From Actinoplanes oryzae (lineage in GTDB: Bacteria; Actinomycetota; Actinomycetes; Mycobacteriales; Micromonosporaceae): a DNA stretch of 55,406 nt. The stretch spans positions 1 through 55,406 of the forward strand of contig NZ_JAUQWH010000045.1 of assembly GCF_030757795.1 (NCBI RefSeq), written 5' to 3'. Positions 40,501 through 49,017 of this stretch are shown piece after piece. The translations under genes and the position numbers were made by a program. Below the pieces are notes generated by a model. It did no database searches, was not told where the DNA came from, and worked only from the letters and a program-made list of their open reading frames with translations. The number at the start of each line of letters is the position of its first letter. Position 1 is the stretch's first letter.

Positions 40501-43500
40501 CGGAGGTCGCGTTCGTCGCGGGCTCCGCGGCCACGGTGACCATTCCGGCACTGCCCAGCACGGGCACCTACGAGTTCGTCGTCGGGCCGTATTCGGCATC
40601 CGGTTCGGCCACCGGCACCCTGAGGACCCGGACCGCGCTCGCGGCCACCACCGGGGGGACGGCGGCACCGCCGAGGCCCGACTCCGCTCCCCTCGCGATC
40701 AAGCAGATCATCCCGGCGACCAGGCACCGCACGCTGACCAGGCCCGCGCCGCGCAAGGCCCCGCAGTCACCGGTCGCGTACGCCGAATCCCCCGCCGCCT
40801 CCTCCGCGGAGACCTGGACGCCGACCCGGCGCAACCTCGACGGCCAGGGCTGGGACACCGGCCGCGCCTTCCCGGAGAACGCACCCGCCGCGCCGAGGGC
40901 ACCGGCCGGGGTGACCGCGCTGAGCGGCCGGATCCTGACCCTCGACGACAAGCCGCTCGCGAACGTGACCGTCACGGTCGAGGGCGTGACCGGGCGCTCG
41001 GACGCCAACGGCCAGTTCCTCCTGCAGGGCCTCAAGCCGGGACACCGGGTGCTGCGGGTGGACGGCGCGACGGCGAGCTCCGCCGGGCGTACTTTCGGCC
41101 TGCACGACATCGGCGTGGACGTGGAAGCCGGGCGGACGACCGTGCTCCCGTACACCATCTGGCTTTCCAAGCTGGACACCGCGCACACCGTGAGATTCGC
41201 CTCGCCGACGGCGAAGGAAGTCACGATCGCCACCCCGGACATCCCGGGGCTCGAGGTGAAGCTGCCGGCCGGCACGGTCGTGCGTGACGTGAACGGGAAG
41301 GTCGTCACGGAGCTGGGCATCACGGCGATCCCGGTGGACCGCACGCCGTTCCCGCTGCCGCGCTCGCAGGTCCCGTCGTACTTCACGGTGCAGCCGGGTA
41401 GCTCGTACGTCTTCCCCGAAGGCGCGCGGGTGATCTACCCGAACTTCACCCACGACGCGCCCGGCGCACGGATGAACTTCTGGCACTACGACCCGGCCGG
41501 CAAGGGCTGGTTCGTGTACGGCACGGGCAAGGTGACCCGCGACGGCAAGCGCGTCGAGCCGGACAAGGGCACGGAGGTCTACCAGTTCACCGGCGCCATG
41601 CTGATCACGCCGGACACCTTCGCGCCGCCCGCCAGCTACCCGCAGGGCAGCGGCGAGCGCGGCGCGGACCCCGTCGACCTGGCCTCCGGCCTGCTGGTCG
41701 ACGAGGAGACGGACCTGGCCGCCGCCGACGTGCTGCCGATCGACCTGACCCGCACCTATCAGCAGAGCGACACCGGCAACCGGGCGTTCGGCATCGGCAC
41801 GAACTTCACCTACGGCCTGGACCTCTACTCCACCAACCGGTTCTACGACTGCTGGCTGATCCTGCCGGACGGCGGCCGGATCAGGTTCCACCGGATCAGC
41901 GCGGGAGGTGCACCACCGAACGGCTACCTCAACTCCGTGCTCGTCGCCGACGCGACGCCGACGGCGTTCAACGGCTCCGTGCTCGCGTGGAACGGCGACG
42001 GCTGGGACCTCAAGCTGCGCAGCGGGCTGACCTACGTCTTCGGCGACGAGGCGCCGCTGCAGGCGATCCGCGACAACTTCGGCAACACGATCACGATCAC
42101 CCGGGACGTCGCACCACCCGCGACCGGTGACGGCATCGTGCACGCCAACGGCCCGATCCGCCAGATCACCTCGCCGAACGGCCGGTGGATCCGGCTGACC
42201 TACAACAGCGACACCGACGCCGGCATCACCTGGCAGCACCGGCACGTGGTCAAGGCGGAGGACGCGCTCGGCAACGCGATCACCTACGGCTACACCGGCG
42301 ACTACCTGACCACGGTCACGGACCTCAACAACCACACGAAGACGTACGCGTACGAGTCGGGCCGGCTGAAGACGATCACGAACGCCCGCAACAACGTGCT
42401 GCTGTCCAACGAGTACGACACCGCCGGACGCGTGCACAAGCAGACCCTGCCCGGCAACGCGGTCTACACGATCGACTACGCGACCGACGGTGCGAACAGG
42501 GTCACCACCCTGACCGATCCGCGTGGCAAGGTGCGCCGGGTCGTGTTCAACGCGGCCGGTTACAGCATCAGCGACACCTCCGCGTACGGTACGTCGTCGG
42601 CGCAGGTCACGACGATCACCCGGGACACGACGTACAACCGGGTCACCGCCGTGACGGACGCGCTGAACCGGCGCACCGAGCTCGGCTACGACGACTACGG
42701 CAACGTCAGGACGGTCACCGAGCTGGCCGGCACGGCAGACGCCCGCACCACCACCATCGAGCGCAACGGCCCGTACGACCAGATCACCAAGGTCATCGAC
42801 CCGCTGCAGCATGCCACGCTGCTCGGATACCAGGCCGACGGCGCGCTGCACACGGTCACCGACCCGCTGAACCGGGTGACGACGCTCGACACCGACGAGA
42901 GCGGCCGGCCCACCCGGATCACCGACTCCGCGGCGAAGTTCACCAGGATCGGGTACGTGCTGGGCGACGCGGTCAGCGTGACCGACCCGCTCGGCAACGT
43001 CACGGCGAGCTTCGCCGACGCCGCGGGCGCCGTGCGTCGCCAGACCGACGCCCAGGGCAACGTCACCACCGTCGAGTACGGCCCGACGGGGCTGGTCAGC
43101 AGCGTCAGGGACGCGATCGGCCGGACCACCGGGTTCACCTACGACGCCAGCGACGAACTGCACACGGTCACCGACGCGAAACAGCACACGACGACGTACG
43201 ACTACGACACCAGCAACCGGCTGTCGAAGATCACCGATCCGCTCAACCGGATCACATCGTTCGGGTACGACGCCGGCGGCAACCTCGCCACGGCCACCAG
43301 CGCGCGCGGGAAACAGACCACGTACCGCTACGACGACCTCGGCCGGGTCGACGTGATCCGCTACGGCGTCACGAGCGACACGGCGCAGGAGAGCACCGTC
43401 ACCTTCACGTACGACGCGGGCAACCGCATCCGCACGGTGGCCGACTCGGCGGCGGGCACGACGACGATCACGCCGGACATCTTCGACCGCACCGTCTCGG

Positions 43501-45437
43501 TCGCGGACCCGTCGGGCACGGTCGGCTACACGTACGACGCAGCCGACCGGCGCACGACGATGGCCGTGGCGGGGCAGGCCGACACCGTCTACACGTACAA
43601 CAACGCCGATCAGCTCACCGGCGTCGCACGGGGCTCGGAGACGGCGGCCATCGGTTACGACGCGGCGGGCCGGCGAGCCTCGGTCACGCTGCCCGCGGGC
43701 GTCTCCCAGACGTACGGGTACGACGACGCCTCCCGGCTGACGAGCATCGCGTACGCCCGGGGTACGAGCACGCTGGGCGCGCTGATGTACACGCTGGACG
43801 AGCTGGGCCGCCCGATCCACCAGGACGGCTCCTACGGCCGGATGAACCTGCCCGCCGAGTACGGGCCGGTCGGCCATGACGCGGCGGACCAGCTCACCGG
43901 GCTCACCTACGACGACGACGGCAACCTGGCCTCGGACGGCATCACGACGTACGCGTGGAACGCCCGTAACCAGCTGACGGGCTGGTCGAGGGCCGGGCTG
44001 TCGGTGAGCTACGGCTACGACGGCCTGGGACGGCGTTCCTCCAAGACCTCGGGCTCGACGACCACCGGATATCTCTACGACGGCCTGAACGCCGTCCAGG
44101 AGAAGAACGGCTCCTCGGTGGCGGCGACGCTGCTGTCCGGCGGGCGGGACGAGGTGTTCTCCCGGACGACGCCCGCCGGATCGAAGTCCCTGCTGACCGA
44201 CGGCCTCGGGTCCACGATCGGGCTGTCGGACGCCTCGTCGGTGGGCGCCGAGTACACCTACGACCCGTTCGGCGCCTCGACGGTGACCGGTGACGACGGC
44301 GGGAACCCGACGCAGTTCACCGGGCGGGAGAACGACGGCAGCGGCCTGTACTACTACCGGAGCCGGTACTACTCGACGGCGCAGCAGCGGTTCATCAGCA
44401 AGGACCCGCTCGGGCTGGCCGGGGGCAGCACCGACCCGTACACGTACGTGCTGAACCAGCCGACGGCGCTGACCGACCCGATGGGCCTCAACCCCGAGGG
44501 CTGCAACAGCTTCACGGCCGGCACCCAGGTCCTGATGGCTGACGGCAGCAGCAAGGCCATCGACAAGATCGAGCCCGGCGACACGGTGATGGCCGCCGAC
44601 CCGGGCGCGGCCGACGCGTCCTCCGGCACCATCACCGGCGACCGGACGCCACGGAGGGTGTCGGCGACGATCACCGGCCACGGCGACAAGGACCTGGTCA
44701 CCGTCACCACGGCGGACGGCGGCTCGGTCACCGCGACCGACGGCCACCCGTTCTGGGCCGACGACGACGGCGATGCCGGGACGCCGGGCGGGCGCTGGGT
44801 CGACGCCAAGGACCTGCGTCGCGGCGACTGGCTGAAGTCCGCCGACGGCCGGTTGGTCAAGGTCGCCGGCATCCGTGCCCTGGCCCGCCACGCGTACGCC
44901 TACAACCTCACCGTCGACGACCTGCACACCTATTACGTCCTCGCCGGCGGCACCCCGGTCCTCGTCCACAACTGCAACGAGGACCTCTACGACCACGACG
45001 GATCGACCCGGTACGGCGCCCTCGACGATCAGGGCCGGGCAACCTTCGCATCGACCGTGCTCCGGCCCGGCGCCATTCCGAGGGGAACCGCGGCGTCGCG
45101 GGACTGGGAGCCGCCGGGCTGGTCGGGCAACGGCACGAAGTACAACGAGGCCCGCGGTCACCTGCTGGGCAACAAGCTCGGTGGCCTCGGCGACGGTCAC
45201 ACGAAGTACCACAACATCGCTACGATCCAGCAGAAGCCGATGAACAGCCCGTACATGCGCGACAAGATCGAGAAGATGATCTACGACCACGTCAACGACA
45301 ACAACGAGATCGTCCAGTACACCGTCACCGCCATCTACGGGCCGGGCAAGACAGCCCCGCTCGGGCTCGAGGTCGCGGCGTACGGGAACAAGGGCTACAG
45401 CCTCAGTCTCAGCATCATCAACCCCGGTGGCATCTGA
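37590..45437 (+). CDS. Secreted RHS/YD-repeat polymorphic toxin with Hint and nuclease tip
   Basis: 2615 residues. GGAGG 6 bases before ATG 37590 sets the start; a Sec signal ends near residue 29. Order: one YD-like repeat (about 55-95), two IPT/TIG domains (105-185, 190-270), seven PPC-like beta repeats of about 105 residues (280-1015), a carboxypeptidase-regulatory-like domain (about 1110-1190), a DUF6531/RHS entry (about 1360), YD repeats (1490-2270) ending in the RHS core (YRSRYYSTAQQRFISKDPLG, DPMGLNPEG). A Hint autoprocessing domain runs from Cys2305 to H2460-N2461-C2462. The last 150 residues carry R-G-H-L-L-G-N-K-L-G-G (His2524), an Endonuclease_NS_2-type nuclease. Contact-dependent antibacterial or anti-eukaryote use is inferred. 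Confidence 0.92.
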   Translation: MPARRSFLTTAAAAILVAAQFTLSAPAHADVPEQVPPRVPRAAPAGVRQGPVPTAAATAQPVDLSYDGAGQLRGIAQVPSGAGARYTYDDAGNITDVNRSAAGALTVAALNPSRAATGAKVTIGGTGFATTAGANTVKFNGTAATVTAATATRLTVTVPSGATTGTVTVATASGTATSSQTFTVLASVPAPAVTGFTPAAGAADTTVTVTGTGFSAVPAENNVSFGRTRAKVSAATATSLTVKVPYAAVSGKITVNTPGGTAVSSGDFVAITNPFGPGDIGPAAALALDGTASSVNVATAGKVAVLRFAGTKGQRLSFGVTGSTLGDVNIYGYTPYGGSIAHNEYDSPWAASSLAGGLPLPPLPTSGTYQIVVQPVSKTVTGSFTATLSTRATGVLSLTGTGTTVALDRAGKQAELTFTAAADQRVSLGFTAATMTSSRLTAAVFEPNGTPVLWGSGSARTAVGLPGGNLDFTTSFAGAYTLILGTADLATGSITVTVSAPVAVGALTLGTGKAVTIARPGQDAIATFAGTQGQALSLTFDSYTPQYAPYLMVTSPDGTVLSSGVISDNWVDLPALPATGTYTLTISPYSSTGSFTLTVLPRAGGGTLSTTGAGTTATFSSSVRALDLSFAGTAAQPLIFAFSSWTLPSTASLRVRISDPAGTLKIDGPVSSLDTFTFTPATTGTYRVSLAPSGTSTGSVLVTLSTVQSGGALAINTLKTTTSTRPGQATTTTFTGTANQRLSLYVTSYTYSYVVWATLTKPDGTTLFSGWVTGTWLAFSPLPVAGTYTLTIEPQAETGTFAFYPLEGVDGGATAIDGANKTLTAPSAGRYIDTTITVTTANQRLSLGFGGWTFTSGTLIVRLTDPSGNRVIYTTVSKTGSLDTRPLATTGTYRLTVLASDRGAGAVTLTLSNQKNGGTLTLNTAKVFSADRIGQSTYVTYTGTAGQLLSMTWSSVTMTYYPYIDIFLNGTEVAFVAGSAATVTIPALPSTGTYEFVVGPYSASGSATGTLRTRTALAATTGGTAAPPRPDSAPLAIKQIIPATRHRTLTRPAPRKAPQSPVAYAESPAASSAETWTPTRRNLDGQGWDTGRAFPENAPAAPRAPAGVTALSGRILTLDDKPLANVTVTVEGVTGRSDANGQFLLQGLKPGHRVLRVDGATASSAGRTFGLHDIGVDVEAGRTTVLPYTIWLSKLDTAHTVRFASPTAKEVTIATPDIPGLEVKLPAGTVVRDVNGKVVTELGITAIPVDRTPFPLPRSQVPSYFTVQPGSSYVFPEGARVIYPNFTHDAPGARMNFWHYDPAGKGWFVYGTGKVTRDGKRVEPDKGTEVYQFTGAMLITPDTFAPPASYPQGSGERGADPVDLASGLLVDEETDLAAADVLPIDLTRTYQQSDTGNRAFGIGTNFTYGLDLYSTNRFYDCWLILPDGGRIRFHRISAGGAPPNGYLNSVLVADATPTAFNGSVLAWNGDGWDLKLRSGLTYVFGDEAPLQAIRDNFGNTITITRDVAPPATGDGIVHANGPIRQITSPNGRWIRLTYNSDTDAGITWQHRHVVKAEDALGNAITYGYTGDYLTTVTDLNNHTKTYAYESGRLKTITNARNNVLLSNEYDTAGRVHKQTLPGNAVYTIDYATDGANRVTTLTDPRGKVRRVVFNAAGYSISDTSAYGTSSAQVTTITRDTTYNRVTAVTDALNRRTELGYDDYGNVRTVTELAGTADARTTTIERNGPYDQITKVIDPLQHATLLGYQADGALHTVTDPLNRVTTLDTDESGRPTRITDSAAKFTRIGYVLGDAVSVTDPLGNVTASFADAAGAVRRQTDAQGNVTTVEYGPTGLVSSVRDAIGRTTGFTYDASDELHTVTDAKQHTTTYDYDTSNRLSKITDPLNRITSFGYDAGGNLATATSARGKQTTYRYDDLGRVDVIRYGVTSDTAQESTVTFTYDAGNRIRTVADSAAGTTTITPDIFDRTVSVADPSGTVGYTYDAADRRTTMAVAGQADTVYTYNNADQLTGVARGSETAAIGYDAAGRRASVTLPAGVSQTYGYDDASRLTSIAYARGTSTLGALMYTLDELGRPIHQDGSYGRMNLPAEYGPVGHDAADQLTGLTYDDDGNLASDGITTYAWNARNQLTGWSRAGLSVSYGYDGLGRRSSKTSGSTTTGYLYDGLNAVQEKNGSSVAATLLSGGRDEVFSRTTPAGSKSLLTDGLGSTIGLSDASSVGAEYTYDPFGASTVTGDDGGNPTQFTGRENDGSGLYYYRSRYYSTAQQRFISKDPLGLAGGSTDPYTYVLNQPTALTDPMGLNPEGCNSFTAGTQVLMADGSSKAIDKIEPGDTVMAADPGAADASSGTITGDRTPRRVSATITGHGDKDLVTVTTADGGSVTATDGHPFWADDDGDAGTPGGRWVDAKDLRRGDWLKSADGRLVKVAGIRALARHAYAYNLTVDDLHTYYVLAGGTPVLVHNCNEDLYDHDGSTRYGALDDQGRATFASTVLRPGAIPRGTAASRDWEPPGWSGNGTKYNEARGHLLGNKLGGLGDGHTKYHNIATIQQKPMNSPYMRDKIEKMIYDHVNDNNEIVQYTVTAIYGPGKTAPLGLEVAAYGNKGYSLSLSIINPGGI

Positions 45438-45964
45438 TGAACGGTCACGTCGAGCGGCTGACCCGGGCGGTTCGGCCTCCGCCACGGCAGGAGGTCCGGC
45501 CCGACTGGGACGAGGTGAGAAGCGCCCTGGGCTTCGGGTTGCCCGCTGACTACATGGAACTCGTCGACCGCTACGGCCCGGGCAGGTTCGACGACTTCCT
45601 GGCGATCTTCCAGCCCCACCATGAGGTGCCCCGGCTGGACCTGCTCAACGCCGTCACGGAGACCGCCGAGCTGCTGGAGGCGTACGAATCGAGCGGCGAG
45701 ACGCTGCCCGCACCGGCCGACCGGCTGCTGGCGGTGGGCCTCACCGACAACGGCGACACGCTCTACTGGGTGCGCGACCCACGGGAAGACCCGGACCAAT
45801 GGCGCATCGCGGTCAACGCGGCCCGCGACTTCGACGAATGGTTCGTGTTCGACGGCTGCCTGAGCGCATTCCTGGCCGCCGTGCTGAGTCGCGAGCTGGT
45901 GGTGCCGGTTCTCGCCGGCGATTTCCCCTACCCCGACAGGGCGCCGGTCTACCTGCCGGACTGA
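45437..45964 (+). CDS. SMI1/KNR4 (SUKH) family immunity protein
   Basis: 175 residues. The SUKH pattern is visible: LGFGLPADYMELVDRYGPG near residue 30, a D-N-G-D-T-L-Y-W strand near 100 and a C-terminal E-W-F-V-F-D-G-C-L-S-A-F-L helix. SUKH proteins neutralise nuclease toxins of polymorphic toxin systems. The ATG overlaps the toxin stop (TGATG), so toxin and immunity are translationally coupled. Specificity for the nuclease tip upstream is predicted from position. Confidence 0.9.
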   Translation: MNGHVERLTRAVRPPPRQEVRPDWDEVRSALGFGLPADYMELVDRYGPGRFDDFLAIFQPHHEVPRLDLLNAVTETAELLEAYESSGETLPAPADRLLAVGLTDNGDTLYWVRDPREDPDQWRIAVNAARDFDEWFVFDGCLSAFLAAVLSRELVVPVLAGDFPYPDRAPVYLPD

Positions 45965-46091
45965 CCCGCGCCGCATCGGGGGCGATCTCGACCTGCCCCG
46001 GCCGGGCCCATGATGTGCCAAAGCCGAGGTGACCACCATCCGGCCGGGGCGCCGGAGCGAAGTCCTTCCCACAAGAAGGGGGAGGATTCCC

Positions 46092-47702
46092 ATGGAGCAC
46101 AAAGCCAGACTCGCCGCGGCGGGGGCGGTCGCCCTCGTCGTGGCGGTCGCCGGGCTCGGCCCCGCGACGTCGGTGGCCTCGAGTCACCGGGAGGCGCCGC
46201 TCATCGCGAGCGACCCCGCCGTGGACAACACCGACCTGTACGCGTTCGTCAGCCCGGACCGGCCGGGCTACGTGACGCTGCTCGCCAACTGGATCCCGTT
46301 CGAGGATCCGGACGGCGGGCCGAACTTCTATCCGTTCGCGACCGATGCGGCGTACCTGATCAATGTCGACAGCGACGGCGACGCCAAGGCCGACTCGGTG
46401 TTCCGCTGGACGTTCACCAACGTCGACAAGCGCGGGACCAAGACGTTCCTCTACAACGACGGCCCGGTCACATCGTTCGACGACAAGAACCTGCTGTTCA
46501 AGCAGACGTACAAGCTCGAGACGAAGTTCGGCGACGGGCCGTGGCGGACCCGGATCAGTGACGCGCCGGTCGCGCCGTCGCGGGTCGGGGCGGCGTCGTT
46601 CCCGGACTACCAGAAGCTGCGCGACCAGGCGACCGTGGACCTCGACGGCGGCTGGAAGCTGTTCGCCGGGCAGGCCGACGACCCGTTCTTCCTGGACCTG
46701 CGCGTCTTCGACCTGCTCTACGGCGGCGACCTGAGCGAGACCGGCCGGGACACGCTCGCGGGCTACAACGTCAACACGCTCGCCGTGCAGGTGCCCTTCG
46801 GCGACGTCGCGCTCAAGGGCGACGCGAAGCGCAACCCGGTGATCGGGGTGTGGACCACGACCGAGCGCAACCGGGTACGCATGACCGGGCAGAACGACGG
46901 CGCCCCCGGCAGGAGCAGCGGGGTGCAGGTGTCGCGCCTCGGGAACCCGCTGGTCAACGAGGTGGTCGTGCCGGCCGGGCTGAAGGACGCCTTCAACTCG
47001 ATCTCGCCCGACAAGGACGCGGGCATCCCGCAGGTCGTCCAGCGGGTCACCGATCCGGAGCTGGCCCGGCTGATCGAGAAGTTCTACAAGATCAAGGCGC
47101 CGAGGACGCCGCGCAACGACCTCGTCGAGATCTTCCTGACCGGGATCACGACCAAGGCCAAGGGCCCGATCAAGGTGGACCTCAACTCGCAGCTCAACAA
47201 CCAGGACGTCGACGCGGGCAGGTTCCGCCCGTCGGAGATGCTGCGGCTCAACCTGGGCGTGCCGGTCACCGATCAGCCCGACCGGCTGGGCGTGCTCAAG
47301 GGCGACCTGCAGGGCTTCCCGAACGGCCGGCGCCTGTCCGACGACGCGGTCGACATCTCGATCCAGGCCGTCGAGGGCGCCGCGCAGAGCGGCAAGCTGG
47401 TCGACGCGCTGGCGGCCGGCGACAAGGTGGACGTCAACGACAACGACTTCGGCGACACCTTCCCGTACGTGGCCCTGCCGAACCAGGGCGGCGACTCGTC
47501 CACCGGCGCGACCGCCGGCAACCTGCGGGCCGGCTCGGCCCCGCTCGGTGGTCCGGTGGAGCTCGTGCCGGCCGCGGACCGGTCCGGGCTCAGCGATCTC
47601 GACGCGGCGCTGATCGCCGGTGGCGTGGGTGCCGCGGGGCTGCTGCTGATCGTCACGACGTGGTGGTGGCTGCTCCGCCGGCGCTGGACCTCGGCGGGCT
47701 GA
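46092..47702 (+). CDS. DUF4331 domain protein with a C-terminal membrane anchor
   Basis: 536 residues. Signal peptide, then the DUF4331 entry SSHREAPLIASDPAVDNTDLYAF (about 29-51), T-L-L-A-N-W-I-P-F-E-D-P-x-G-G-P-N-F-Y-P-F and V-W-T-T-T-E-R-N-R. The end is a helix (AALIAGGVGAAGLLLIVTTWWWLL) and a basic tail, so it is displayed outside and anchored at its C-terminus. Function of DUF4331 is unknown. GGGGGAGG before the ATG is a strong ribosome site. First of a three-gene operon with a TPR protein (4-base gap) and a NicO-type transporter. Confidence 0.9.
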   Translation: MEHKARLAAAGAVALVVAVAGLGPATSVASSHREAPLIASDPAVDNTDLYAFVSPDRPGYVTLLANWIPFEDPDGGPNFYPFATDAAYLINVDSDGDAKADSVFRWTFTNVDKRGTKTFLYNDGPVTSFDDKNLLFKQTYKLETKFGDGPWRTRISDAPVAPSRVGAASFPDYQKLRDQATVDLDGGWKLFAGQADDPFFLDLRVFDLLYGGDLSETGRDTLAGYNVNTLAVQVPFGDVALKGDAKRNPVIGVWTTTERNRVRMTGQNDGAPGRSSGVQVSRLGNPLVNEVVVPAGLKDAFNSISPDKDAGIPQVVQRVTDPELARLIEKFYKIKAPRTPRNDLVEIFLTGITTKAKGPIKVDLNSQLNNQDVDAGRFRPSEMLRLNLGVPVTDQPDRLGVLKGDLQGFPNGRRLSDDAVDISIQAVEGAAQSGKLVDALAAGDKVDVNDNDFGDTFPYVALPNQGGDSSTGATAGNLRAGSAPLGGPVELVPAADRSGLSDLDAALIAGGVGAAGLLLIVTTWWWLLRRRWTSAG

Positions 47703-47706
47703 CACC

Positions 47707-49017
47707 ATGCGTCGATCTCTCCGGATGGTCGTGACGGTCACTGTCGCGGCCGGCACGATGCTCGCCGTCGGTGGTGTGGTGGGACTGCGCGACGCGGCGA
47801 CGCCGGAGCGGGCCGGGACCGTCATGGTCCCGGCCTCGGCCGACCCCTTCGCCGCGACCGTCGCGCGGGCCCGGGACCGGCTGCGGCAGCTGCCCGGCGA
47901 CTACCGGACGTGGGCCGAGCTGGGCGTCGCGTACGTCGAGCAGGCCCGCGTCACCGGCGATCCCAGCCGCTATCCGCTCGCCGAGGCCGCCCTGCGCCGC
48001 TCCCTGAAGGTCCGGCCCGCCGACAACCCGGACGCCTCGGTGGGACTCGGCGCCCTGGCCAACGCCCGCCACGACTTCGCCGCCGCGCGCGCCTTCGCCC
48101 GGGACGCGGTGCGGGTCAACCCCTATGACGCCGACGCGTACGCGGTGCTGGCCGACGCCGAGACCCAGCTCGGCAACGCGGCCGCCGCCACCGCCGCCGT
48201 CCAGCGCATGCTCGATCTGCGGCCGGGGCTCGCCGCGTACGCCCGGGCCTCCTACGACCTCGAACAGCGCGGCCGCCTCGCCGAGGCCACCGACCTCATG
48301 CGCCGCGCCCTGGCCGCCGCGGTGGATCCGGCCGACATCGCGTTCTGCCGCACCCAGCTCGGCGACCTCGCGCGCTTCGGCGGGGATCTGACCACCGCCG
48401 CGGCCGAGTACGCGGCGGGGCTGGCGGCCGACCCGTCGTACCAGCCGCTGCAGCGTGGCCGGGCCCGCGTCGCCGCGGCGCGGGGCAACCTCGGCGCCGC
48501 GTTGACCGATGCCGCCGCGGTCGCCGCCCGCACTCCGACCCCCGACACCCTGATGGAGTACGCCGGCCTGCTGCGCGTGGCCGGGCGTACCGCCGAAGCC
48601 GACCGGCAGCTCGCCCTGGCGGACGCCGCGCACCGCGTCTTCGTGGCCAACGGCGGCCGCGACGACCTCACCGCCGCGCAGCTGGCCCTCGCCCGGGGTG
48701 ACGCCCGGGCGGCCGTGGCAGCCGCCGCCGCCGAGTGGCGCCGCCGGCCGTTCGCCGAGGTCGCCGACGTGCTGGCCCAGGCCCTGCACGCCGCGGGACG
48801 CGACCGGGAGGCCCTCCCGCACGCGCGCAAGGCCGTCGCCCTCGGCCCCCGCAACGCCGGGTACGCCTACCACCTCGCCCTGGTCGCCCTGGCCCTCGGC
48901 GACCGCGGCACCGCCCGCGCCCAGCTGTCCCGGGTGCGCGACCTGAACCCGTTCTTCTCGCCCGTCGAGGGCCCGACCGCGGCCCGCGCCCTGGCCGCCC
49001 TGGAGGCTCGATCATGA
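47707..49017 (+). CDS. Exported TPR-repeat protein
   Basis: 436 residues. One N-terminal hydrophobic helix (MVVTVTVAAGTMLAVGGVVGL) anchors or exports it. The rest is about eight to ten tetratricopeptide helices (ASVGLGALANARHDFAAARAFARDAVRVNP is one repeat), a scaffold for protein binding. It starts 4 bases after the DUF4331 stop and overlaps the transporter gene by ATGA, so the three products are made together. It probably bridges DUF4331 and the transporter, though this is inference. Confidence 0.88.
   Translation: MRRSLRMVVTVTVAAGTMLAVGGVVGLRDAATPERAGTVMVPASADPFAATVARARDRLRQLPGDYRTWAELGVAYVEQARVTGDPSRYPLAEAALRRSLKVRPADNPDASVGLGALANARHDFAAARAFARDAVRVNPYDADAYAVLADAETQLGNAAAATAAVQRMLDLRPGLAAYARASYDLEQRGRLAEATDLMRRALAAAVDPADIAFCRTQLGDLARFGGDLTTAAAEYAAGLAADPSYQPLQRGRARVAAARGNLGAALTDAAAVAARTPTPDTLMEYAGLLRVAGRTAEADRQLALADAAHRVFVANGGRDDLTAAQLALARGDARAAVAAAAAEWRRRPFAEVADVLAQALHAAGRDREALPHARKAVALGPRNAGYAYHLALVALALGDRGTARAQLSRVRDLNPFFSPVEGPTAARALAALEARS

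Noticed and set aside
40767..45485. A 1572-residue open frame antisense to the RHS gene
   Set aside because: It mirrors the GC3-rich codons of the toxin, is Arg/Val/Gly-biased without a domain, and the sense strand has clear families. The same applies to antisense frames over the NRPS (21042-24065) and the PPC region (37554-40727).
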